From assembly GCF_036850765.1 (NCBI RefSeq), contig NC_089490.1, positions 277,464,482 to 277,528,481 of the forward strand: a stretch of DNA of 64,000 bases, given 5' to 3'. Both the position numbers and the translations under genes were made by a program. Shown here in pieces: positions 1 to 9,153 of this stretch (positions within the stretch are counted from its first letter, which is position 1; each line of letters starts with the position of its first letter). Source of the DNA: Saccopteryx bilineata (lineage: Eukaryota; Chordata; Mammalia; Chiroptera; Emballonuridae). Under the pieces are notes generated by a model. It did not search any database. It was not told the DNA's origin and saw only the letters and a program-made list of their open reading frames with translations.

Positions 1-322
1 TCCTAAAACTGACACAGATTAAAAAAGAAAAAGAAAATGATCATCCTACCTTTAATTAAGGCATTTGGAAACAGAACAGAGGTATAACTGAGATAACCAT
101 AACATAGAGCAATTTAACAATCAAATCAAAAGCTTCAAATACATGCATAAGTTTGACCCAGTAACTTCATTTACTGGAAATGTCTTCTTAAGACATACTT
201 ATAAAGATAGTCATCACAGCTCTGTTTGTGATGAGACATTTGGAAACCACCTAACTTACCACAAATTGGGATTTTATATTCTTGACATGGATGCAGCCAC
301 TTAAGATGAAGTAGCAAAGCTA
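1..322. other. AT-rich intergenic DNA, no gene seen
   Basis: I see no gene and no confident repeat before about 323, where the inverted L1 segment begins. The short open frames here have no protein features. Confidence 0.4.
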
Positions 323-552
323 ATATTTTTATGGTTTCAAGCCTCATAGTTAAGTCTTTAATCCATCTTGGGTTTATCTTCTGCATGCAACATGGTGATC
401 TAGTTTCAATTTTTCTGCATATATCTGTCCAATTTTCCTAACACCATTTATTGAATAGACTTTCCTTACCTCATTGCATGTTCTTGCTTCCTTTGTCAAA
501 TATTATTTGGCCATAAAAGCACAGGTTTATTTCTGGACTCTCTGTTCCATTG
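323..552 (-). mobile_element. L1 ORF2 3' fragment, inverted half of a twin-primed insertion
   Basis: Read on the minus strand this is the familiar end of L1 ORF2, including the stretch corresponding to CCATTTATTGAATAGAC on the plus strand and the matches to TGGATTAAAGAC and GAAACCATAAAAAT. L1 similarity stops near 323. The next part of the same L1 resumes in the opposite orientation at about 553, so the two parts together look like one insertion with a 5' inversion. Assignment rests on remembered L1 consensus. Confidence 0.75.
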
Positions 553-1260
553 AACAATAGAAGAAAGCATAAGCAGTAAAATCTCAGACATTATGCACAG
601 CAATATTTTTTTATAATATATCTCCTTGGGCAAGGAAAACAAGTGAAAAAATAAACAAATGAGGTTACATCAAACTAAAAGTGTTTGCACAGCAAAGGAA
701 ACCATCAACAAAATGAAAAGACAATCCACTGAATGGGAGAATATATTTACCAGTGATACACTCATTATAAATGTTAATAATCGACATTTACAAAGGACTT
801 ATACAACTCAACACTAAACAATCCAGTTAAGAAATAAGCAAAGGAACTGAATAGACACTTTTCCAAAGAGGGCATATAGATGGCCAATAGACACAAAAGA
901 GATGACCAACATCACTAGTCATCAGAGAAATGAAAATCAAAATCACAATGAGATATCACATCATGCCTGCCAGAATGGCTATCATCATACATCAACAAAC
1001 AACAAGTGCTGGTGAGGGTGCGGAGAAAAGGAAACCCTTGTGCTCTGTTGGTGGGAATGCAGATTGGTGCAGCCAGTATGGAAAACAGTGTGGAGTTTCT
1101 TCAAAAAATAAAAATAGAACTGCCTTATAACCAGTGATTCCACTCCTGGGAATACATTTGAGAAATCCAAAACATTAATTTGAACACACAATACAATATA
1201 CAGATGATGTATTATAAAATTGTATACCTGAAACCTAAATCGCTTTATTAACCAAACTTA
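553..1260 (+). mobile_element. L1 ORF2 end and 3' UTR, sense half
   Basis: Starts with AGAAGAAAGCATAAGCAGTA and runs through typical L1 ORF2 3' sequence such as CAAAGGAAACCATCAACAAA, AATGAGATATCACATCATGC and TGTTGGTGGGAATGCAGATT. The reading frame is full of stops, so it is a dead 5'-truncated copy. It continues the L1 directly from the point where the inverted segment 323-552 ends. Confidence 0.8.
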
Positions 1261-1549
1261 CCCCAAAAACATCAATAAAAATTTAAAAAGAATTAACCAA
1301 AAAAACATATATACATAACACATAGATACAGACAACAAGGTGGTAATAGCATGAGGGAAAGAGAGGTAACAGGTCGAGGGAGGGGAGGAGGCGAAGGAGG
1401 GAATGGGGAAGAATGAGACTTTGCTTGGGGCGGAGGGTGCACAATGCAGTGTGTAGATGGTATAATATTGAGTTGTACACTTGAAATCTATATGGTTAGG
1501 TGAACCATATCACCCCAATAAATTAAAATTTACTTAATTAATTAAACAA
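1261..1549 (+). mobile_element. L1 3' UTR fragment with G-rich tract
   Basis: Contains the L1 3'-end signature around GAGTTGTACACTTGAAATCT and ends near CCCCAATAAATTAAAATTTA. A purine/G-rich tract at about 1370-1436 matches the known G-rich part of mammalian L1 3' UTRs. It sits between two pieces of L1 ORF2-end sequence, so it may be a nested insertion or a rearranged copy. Confidence 0.6.
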
Positions 1550-2450
1550 TATGAAATATTTAGCAATATCATAAAAGAAAATGAATATATTCACTCCTAT
1601 GTTCATTGCAGCATTATTTACAGTAGTCAAAATTTGAAAGCAGCCCAAGTGCCCATCAATCAGTAGATGAGTGGATAAAAAAAGCTGTGGTGCTTTTACA
1701 CAATGAAATCCAAAAAAGAAAAAAGAAAGAAAGAAAAAGGAAGTCTTATCTTTTACAACAGTATGGATGGACCTGGAGAACTTATGCTAAGTGAAATAAG
1801 CCGGTCAGAGACAGGACAAATACTGTATGATCTCACTTATGCGTAGAAACTAATGAACAAAATAAACACAATAGAAATAGACTCATGGATACAGAGAACA
1901 GAGTGACAGCTGTTACAGGGGAGGAATTTGGGGGTCTGGGTGAAAAAGGCAAAAGGATTAAGAAAAAAAATCGTCGTAGATACAGACAACAGTATGGTGA
2001 TTACCAGAGAGAAAGGGGGTGAGGGAGGTTTTAAGCAGGTGTCATCAAACTTTTTATAAAAACTGCCCACTTTTGCAGTGCTGGTCAACCTGGTCCCTAC
2101 CACCCACTAGTGGGCGTTTCAGCTTTCATGGTGGGCGGTAGCAGAGCAACCAAACTGTGCCGCGATTGGCCCACCATGAAAGCTGGACCGCCCACTAGTG
2201 GGCGGTAGGGACCAGGTTGACCGGCACTGCAAAAGTGGGCGGTTTTTATAAAAAGTTTGACAATGCCTGTTTAGAGAGTAAGGGAAATAAATGGTGGTGG
2301 AAGGAAACTTGACTTTGGGTGGTGAACACGTATAATACAATATACAGATGATGTATTTAAGAATTGTACACTTGAGATCTATGTAATTTTATAAGGTGAC
2401 CAACATTTTTACAATGAAAAGGACAAAAATAAATTGAAGAAAACAATATC
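1550..2450 (+). mobile_element. L1 3' UTR fragment interrupted by a palindromic MITE
   Basis: Typical L1 3' sequence: CAGCCCAAGTGCCCATCAAT, ATGGATGGACCTGGAGAACT, ATGCTAAGTGAAATAAGCC. It is split at 2036-2269 by an unrelated foldback element and continues afterwards with GACTTTGGGTGGTGAACACG and GAATTGTACACTTGAGATCT. The order of the two halves is what an intact L1 would give. Confidence 0.75.
2036..2269. mobile_element. Palindromic (foldback) hAT-like MITE inserted in L1
   Basis: About 100 bp at each end are near-perfect inverted copies (2036-2136 against 2169-2269). Both arms contain ACCTGGTCCCTACC and CCCACTAGTGGGCG in opposite orientation, with about 32 bp between them. The ends read CAGGTGTCATCAAAC and, on the other strand, CAGGCATTGTCAAAC. 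The arms share sequence with the element at 37456-37807, so the two are related. The flanks (TTTTAAG and TTTAGAG) are at best a decayed target duplication. Confidence 0.75.
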
Positions 2451-2802
2451 GTAAATAAAAGAAACATTTTATTCATTGCAACAATAATATACTATAAATA
2501 TGATAAATGCATAATAAAAACATTTGTAATATTTTATATTGTAATTATGCTTACATGCCTATTAATTTTTAATAATATTTGTGAGAAAAAAGTACTCATT
2601 TATATACAAATACATCACAACACATGCAATGGATCAACTCTGCATCCATTGAATATGGACATTTACAGGTTAGTCTTCCAATATCAAAAAGGAGGACATG
2701 TAGAAGGATACTTTTCAAGGGAGGATGAAACTTACAAAAGAAGGACTGTCCTCCCTAAAGAAGGATAATTGGACACCTTAAATTTTATTAACCAGTGTCC
2801 CA
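2451..2802. other. AT-rich spacer, no gene seen
   Basis: Low-complexity AT-rich DNA between the L1 composite and the SINE. The 73-codon open frame at 2547-2768 has no recognizable domain. Confidence 0.35.
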
Positions 2803-3164
2803 GCCCTGGCCAGTTGGCTCAGTGGTAGAGTGTTGGCCCAGTGGTCCCAGGTTCGATTCCCAGTCAGGGCACACAGGAGAAGTGCCCATCTGCTTCTCCA
2901 TCCCTCCCCCTCTCGCCTCTCTCTCTCTCTCTCTCTCTCTTTCTCCCCCCTTCCCTTCTGCTAGAGCAAGTTGACCCTAGGTGCTGAGGATGGCTCCATG
3001 GCCTCCACCTCAGGTGCTAAAAAATGGCTCTGGTTGAAACAGAGCAAGAGCCCCAGATGGGCAGAGCATTGCCCCCTAGTGGGCATGCCTGGTGGTTCCT
3101 TGTCAGGGCGCATGCGGGAGTCTGTCTCTGTCTCCTCGCCTCTCACTAAAAATTAAAAAAAAAA
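2803..3164 (+). mobile_element. tRNA-derived bat SINE (GGCCCTGGCC family)
   Basis: The 5' end has tRNA-like pol III boxes (GGCTCAGTGGTAGAGTG for box A and GGTTCGATTCC for box B), then a CT-rich stretch, the SINE body and an A-rich tail. It is flanked by TTAACCAGTGTC at both ends, a target-site duplication typical of L1-driven retrotransposition. Diverged from the cleaner copies at 14833 and 15290. Confidence 0.85.
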
Positions 3165-3940
3165 TTTTAACCAGTGTCTCCTCAAGAAATTCAATACAAT
3201 AAAAAAATGAGAATTAAAGAAACAAACCTAACAGCATATTATATAGGACATATTCAAGTATGAGGTTAAGAGAGAAGAAACAGCTAAAAGTATTTAACTT
3301 CATCTTTATAAAAATATGTATAAATGCCTGATAATACAAATATCTTCACTAGAATAAATATGTTTTAGATATAGATTTGCCTTGCCAGTATCACCAGCCG
3401 TAGACTCGCAGAATCCTTATCTATCATTATGGTGCTCTGCACACACACAAAAAAGCTTATGATCAGGAGCTTATTTCATAGCAGTAGGTATAACAGTGGG
3501 CTTATATCCATAGAATGAACCAGTCTTATCATATATCCCATCACCTGGAAGCAGATGCCCTAATTTAATAGCAGAATGGTTTACTGGGGACTCAGTTATG
3601 ACACCAGTTTGAACACAATACCCTACAGACTATTCTGTTATACCTTACAGGTTGCAGTATATTCTTTGAATCAGAGATCATCACACGTTCCTTTCTCTCC
3701 CCATAGTCAGAATAACTGAGTCTGGGAATCAAGAGGTAGAAGTTAGTATGTCTCCTCTCAATATTATCGCAAATATACAACTCAAAAAGTTTTGCTTTCT
3801 GTCTCAGACACAAAGAGCTCTACCTGTTTTATTTTTGCTTTTTGCTTCTTTTACCCTTTAATCCCTTTTATCCATTTCTCAAACCTCCTGCCACTGTCCC
3901 TGGCAACCAACAAACTCTTCTGTCTATGAGCAGGTTTATT
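3165..3940. other. Intergenic stretch, no gene seen
   Basis: Unique-looking AT-rich sequence. The minus-strand open frame at 3592-3813 has no domain I recognize. Confidence 0.35.
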
Positions 3941-3957
3941 TTTCATTGTGTTCTTTT

Positions 3958-4352
3958 TTTTTTTTTTTTCATTTTTCTGAAGCTGGAAACAGGGAGAGAC
4001 AGTCAGACAGACTCCCGCATGCGCTTGACCGGGATCCACCCGGCACGCCCACCATGGGGCGATGCTCTGCCCACCAGGGGGCGATGCTCTGCCCATCCTG
4101 GGCGTCGCCATGTTGCGACCAGAGCCACTCTAGTGCCTGAGGCAGAGGCCACAGAGCCATCCCCAGCGCCTGGGCCATCTTTGCTCCAATGGAGCCTTGG
4201 CTGCGGGAGGGCAAGAGAGAGACAGAGGGGAAAGCGCGGCAGAGGGGTGGAGAAGCAAATGGGCGCTTCTCCTGTGTGCCCTGGCCGGGAATCGAACCCG
4301 GGTCCTCCGCACGCTAGGCCGACGCTCTACCGCTGAGCCAACCAGCCAGGGC
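3958..4352 (-). mobile_element. tRNA-derived bat SINE (GGCCCTGGCC family)
   Basis: Full-length copy in reverse: poly-T at the left, tRNA-like head at the right (CGGGAATCGAACCCG and ending CCAGCCAGGGC). TTTCATTGTGTTCTTTT occurs on both sides (about 3941 and 4353), a clear target duplication. It split the antisense L1 end that resumes to its right. Its GC-rich body produces several open frames up to 164 codons, which are not genes. Confidence 0.9.
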
Positions 4353-4369
4353 TTTCATTGTGTTCTTTT

Positions 4370-4998
4370 AAAAATTCCACATATGAGAGAGATCATACAG
4401 TATTTGTCTTTCTCTGACTGATTTATTTCATTTACCATAATGCTCTCATGATTCATCCATGTTGTTGCAAATCGTGAGATTCCATTCTTTTTTATAGCTG
4501 AATAATACTTTATTGTATGTACATATTAAAATGTCTCTATTCACTCATTCATCAATGAATACTGAGGTTGTTTCTATATCTTGGCTATTTTAAACAATGC
4601 TGCAATGAACATGGGGGATGCATATATCTTTTTGAGTTAATGTCTTTATTTTCTTCAAATAAATACCTAGAAGTGGAACTTGATGGATCATATGGTAGTT
4701 CTATTTTAATTTTTTTAGGACTTCCATACTGTTTTCCATAGTGTCTACATCAGTTTACAGTCCCACCAACAGTGCGCAAGTGTTTCCTTTTCTCCACATC
4801 CTCACCAACACTTGTTACTTCTTGTCTTTTTTCTAATAACCAGCCTAACAGGTGTGAGGTAATATCTCATTGTGGTTTTGATATACATTTCCCTGGTGGT
4901 TAAACGTTTTATGTTCCTATTGCCATCTTCATGTCTTGTTTGGTAAAATTTCTATTCAGATTTTCTACCCATTTTTAAATTAGATTCTTTGGATTTTC
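4370..4998 (-). mobile_element. L1 3' end, antisense
   Basis: Reverse complement of L1 3' sequence: plus-strand landmarks are CATGATTCATCCATGTTGTT, TCCCACCAACAGTG and TCCTCACCAACACTTGTTAC. Ends near 4998. No coding capacity remains. Confidence 0.75.
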
Positions 4999-4999
4999 T

Positions 5000-7434
5000 A
5001 TGAGCTCTACTGGCTTGGCGGTCTTATTTTCCAAAGCATATTCACTGTACCAGAGAATACAAAAATGGTTCACTGAATTAGAAAATGAGACTGCCATCTG
5101 GACATTTTGGTCGTCCCATGCCATAGAAGCAATAGAGAGAAAAGGGATAATGATCTTCATTTCCACAGAGAGACTTAATCACTGCCACACAATGGCAGAC
5201 AGGGATGACTATGTTCAGAACCCATAAGCATTCACTGGGCTAATATTTAATACCTCTATGTCCACCAGTAAAAGTTAATCAAAATGGTAACACTTTTGAG
5301 TATCAGTACTATATAAGAATCAACATTGTACCAGTTCACTAGATAGGAAACCCTGATCAGCACAGGTTATAGTTGAGGGCAAAAGTAAAAAAGTAAAATT
5401 ATTTAGTTGAAAGGAAAACATTCACAGATATCAGCTACAGTCTTATGACCAATTTAAAATATAGAGATAATCATATATTGGCATATTTTCTCATATTTGA
5501 GCTATAGTATTTGTATATATTAAATATGTTTCCTTTTCTCTACCCTTTTGCTTTATATTTTTATGCATAAGTTGTTGGAGGTAACTTTACCATATAACCT
5601 TTAGCCAAAGAAAATTTAATAATATCAAAAATGACTTTGAGGAGTAAATAATATAGCTAGCAAAGGACACCATGGTAGCTAGAATGATGTGCCTCCTCAT
5701 GTTAATGAAGAAATTAGAACTTACTCAGTTCTACAAAGGACAGCTGTGCCTTTTGAGATAGAAACAAAGCTGTGCTTTTGCTGTACAGAAATTCAAATAT
5801 ATGTAGAAGTCAGAAGCCAAAGGAGTGCTCATATATCATTTCATTGCCCCTCAGCTCAAAATACTCTCCTCTCTGCCTCTCTTTGTGATCCTAAAGCTGT
5901 AGCCTGCAACCATTTCTGCTTTGCCAGGTGCTATAGTACTGCTTTGTTATTTCCCAGTGAAGCCTCAGCTCCCCCTAGTACCACCACCACAATGATTAAA
6001 TAAACAGCACTAGGTCGATTCCTTTCGCTTTGATAACTCAGTCACATGCACAGAGAGATGGATTCATCTATATACATTTAATGAATTACATACCCACATC
6101 TATTTCTTTACCCATTCTTCCTTAAAAGAATTTTTTTGTTCAGATGGCCATTAAATTCAGGTGCTTTATCAGAAGCTGACTCGATCCACTCACCCATTCA
6201 TTTGTCATTCACTCACTTGCCAACCACTTCCACAGCCCTAGATTCATTCCAGAATTTTTAGAAATAATAATGCAGTAGCTCACCCTCATTTGTAGATGTG
6301 CCCCTGAATAATCCAAGTCAATCAGGTTCAGCCCATCCTCACTGCTATTACTTGAATGTACGGTGGAAATGTGGCATCATCTGGACCAATGAAGTATCAG
6401 GAGAGGTTTGCCACTGGCTTCAAAGGAAATTCCAGTTGCTATCCTGGGGAACGCACAGGAGCAGCTGTCTCCTCATCCAGGTATGAGGGAGGAATCCTGG
6501 AGTCTCAGATTCTAGAGATTCTACCTTTAGGGAACCATTTCTGACAAGAGCTGAGCTATGGACCAGGGACTGGAGAAACAGAGAGCCTAGATCTCAGTAA
6601 ATTCTGTTGAGCCAGCAGACCCATGAACACCAAGGCCAGCGACACCTTGGCCCTCCAGGGAGTGAGCCTGGACCTCCTGACTTTCTGATTGAGCAGTTAG
6701 GGGTGGGTTTTTCCTTCCAGCTGCTGGAAACACCCCCACATGTTCACAGGCTCTCCAAGCTGTGAGAATCAGGTCGTTTCTAATTAAGTACACAGTGTAC
6801 GTTGATAAAGAGAAGGGCCCAGTGGACTAAGTCTAGGAAGTTTGCTCTAAACGAAAGACCTGGTCCCAGAGAAAGCATGCCTTCTAATTGTAAGCAAACT
6901 TATTTCTCCTGTCTGTGCTTTAGCCCTCCCACCGTTTTAACATTGAAGGAGGTAAGAAAAGTGATTCCATGGGACTTGATGCAATATGCAAATAAATGGC
7001 AATACCCACGCAAAGTCAATTATAATTAAATTGATCATGTTTTCAGCTTGGTCTGATTCATTATGGGATAGTAGATTTTCACACAACTTTGAATTAATTC
7101 TAGAATTTTTGTCTCCAGCGCCTTCCTTTGAAACACAATTAATAACAAAGTGACTGTGATTTAAAATGCATTTCACTTGGAAGCCAGCCAGAGGAATTCC
7201 CCTACAGAAGTAAAAGAAGATGAAATAACTTTGCATTTTCACAGGCCTCTTTTGAACTACATAACAGTAAAATTCTTTGGAAATAAAGAAATGTAACTTC
7301 TCAGTCTATTGACCCTTCTTTGCTTGCATTTCTATTGAACTTGGTGAAATAATACACATCTTCCCAAAGTCACAGATCAAATCTCTTAACTTCTGACAAC
7401 AATGTAGCTTCAGTACATGGCTCCATACTAAATA
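5000..7434. other. Intergenic region, no supported gene
   Basis: No gene can be supported. The 75-codon open frame at 5000-5227 has a composition that could be a decayed retroelement fragment, but I cannot name it. The 104-codon frame at 5689-6003 and the ones at 6298-6544 have no recognizable domain and overlap one another. Confidence 0.35.
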
Positions 7435-7565
7435 TCAAAAGCCAAAGACAAGTTAATTATCATCTCTGAGCCTCAGTTTCCTTTCCTGTAAAATGGGATC
7501 AATCTATCAATTTCAAGATTTATGGAGTTCAATGAGATCACATTGATGAGACCCAGCGGCATGAC
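7435..7565 (+). mobile_element. MIR SINE fragment
   Basis: Contains the MIR landmark CTCTGAGCCTCAGTTTCC followed by CTGTAAAATGGGATC. Old, diverged, with no target duplication visible. Confidence 0.65.
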
Positions 7566-7984
7566 TGTCTCATGGTTGGAATGCAGTCACTATGTGTCTT
7601 CACTGCCTTTTCTACTCTCAGACTTCAAAAACTGACATCCACTCACTCTAGTGCTCAAGTTTCTCCTCAACTCAGCTTCAGTTTAATTTTTTAACCTCTC
7701 CTTGAACTTTTTTCCTAAGTCCTCCACTCTACCCATAACTATCTAGTACCATCATCCAATCACGGTGCGTGCCTCCAAACCATGTTTCTGTGCTCACTAC
7801 TCTCCCTCCCTGGTGGGCTTCTCTCCTCTCTTGGCCTCTTGGGACCTTGGTGACCCAACTGTCAGCCTGCTTCTACTGAAGAACTCTCCTACACGCTGCA
7901 GCCTTGAGTTGGATCTGCCTGCAGATCATGTCATCCTCCCATTGTAAGGGCAGTGCCAGGTAGCTCTAAAGCTAACAGGGTGGG

Positions 7985-8170
7985 CTGGGGGCCTACCAAA
8001 CCCAGTTTAAGACTAAGCTTTTCCACTTACTAATCATGTGACTTGGGCAAGTTCCTTGATTAATCTTGACAAATCTCATACCTTTATCTCTAAAATGTGA
8101 TGATGACATAGCTGCTTCATAGGTTTGTTGTGGATGAGACTCAAAGGCATGAGCACACCTATAACGCTCA
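7985..8170 (+). mobile_element. MIR SINE fragment
   Basis: CCACTTACTAATCATGTGACTTGGGCAAG-like core, followed by CTCTAAAATGTGATGATGA and a GGATGAGA tail portion, in the order expected for a MIR. Diverged ancient copy. Confidence 0.7.
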
Positions 8171-8541
8171 GAACAGAACCCTACAGGTGTCACATGCTCA
8201 CTAACATCAGAGCCCTGTATGGTGTGATGACAAGGGCTCCTCACAATGGGGCAAAGCAACAGACTATTTACCGCAATACTCTCAAATAGAAAAACCGGCT
8301 GGAAAGATCTGGAAATGAGCATTGCCTGGTCTAAGCAAATCCCACAGCTGTCCCATTGACAGAAAATAGGTTTCCACAGCAATGGATATTAAAAACAATA
8401 CGTTATACATTCTATATTTCATGTGCTAAGATTTGCTTTCTTTCAGTTTGTATTTTAATTAGCCACGATTCCTCTAATAAATTGAGATACTTCAGCTTGA
8501 AAAATTACTGGTCACATGAACTTAAAATAACTCATTTCCCA

Positions 8542-8737
8542 CCTGGTTTGTGATGGTTCCATAGATAAAATGTCAATTTAGAACACTGTGATCACCGGGT
8601 CAAAACATCGGGCTTGCCTTGATCAAGGCACATAAGAGAAGTAACTACTACGACTTGATATTTCCAGCTCCACCCCCTTTCTCTCTCTCTCTCTCTTTCT
8701 CCTTTTTTTGAAATGAATAAATAAAGTCTTAAAAAAT
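8542..8737 (+). mobile_element. Short tRNA-derived bat SINE, diverged head
   Basis: The head is degenerate, but the second half reads GGGCTTGCCTTGATCAAGGC and the tail has CT-rich and GAATAAATAAAG sequence. ATAACTCATTTCCC occurs immediately before and after, which fixes the boundaries as a single retroposition event. Confidence 0.75.
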
Positions 8738-8770
8738 ATAACTCATTTCCCTTCAAGAGCCTCATTGTCT

Positions 8771-8950
8771 TTTTTTTTAATTTTTTTTAATTTATTCATT
8801 TTAGAGAGAGAGAGAGAGAGAGAGACGGGGGGAGGAGCTGGAAGCATCAACTCCCATATGTGCCTTGACCAGGCAAGCCCAAGGTTTTGAACCGGCGACC
8901 TCAGCATTTCCAGGTCGACGCTTTATCCACTGCACCGCCACAGGTCAGGC
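8771..8950 (-). mobile_element. Short tRNA-derived bat SINE
   Basis: Reverse copy: T-rich left end, (GA)n, then CATATGTGCCTTGACCAGGC and, at the right, CACCGCCACAGGTCAGGC. CTCATTGTCT flanks it on both sides. Confidence 0.85.
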
Positions 8951-8960
8951 CTCATTGTCT

Positions 8961-9143
8961 TTTTTTAGGATTTTATTTATTCATTTTAAAGAGGAGAGAG
9001 AGAAAGAGAGATAAAAAGAAAGGGGGAGGAGCAAAAAGCATCAACTCCCATATATGCCTTGACCAGGCAAGCCTAGGGTTTTGAACTGGTGACCTCAGCA
9101 TTCCAGGTCAATGCTTTATCCACTGTGCCACCAGAGATCAGGC
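8961..9143 (-). mobile_element. Short tRNA-derived bat SINE, second insertion at the same target
   Basis: Same family and orientation as the neighbouring SINE to its left, and separated from it by the shared target duplication. The right flank CTCATTTTCT is the third copy of the target with one change. Confidence 0.85.
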
Positions 9144-9153
9144 CTCATTTTCT

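Noticed and set aside
2808..2873. tRNA-like sequence with A and B boxes
   Set aside because: It is the head of a SINE; the acceptor stem does not close and a SINE body with tail follows. The same holds for the other tRNA-like matches.
3842..4421. Several overlapping open frames of 60-164 codons
   Set aside because: They all lie in or across a reversed tRNA-derived SINE with GC-rich body; open on both strands, no domains.
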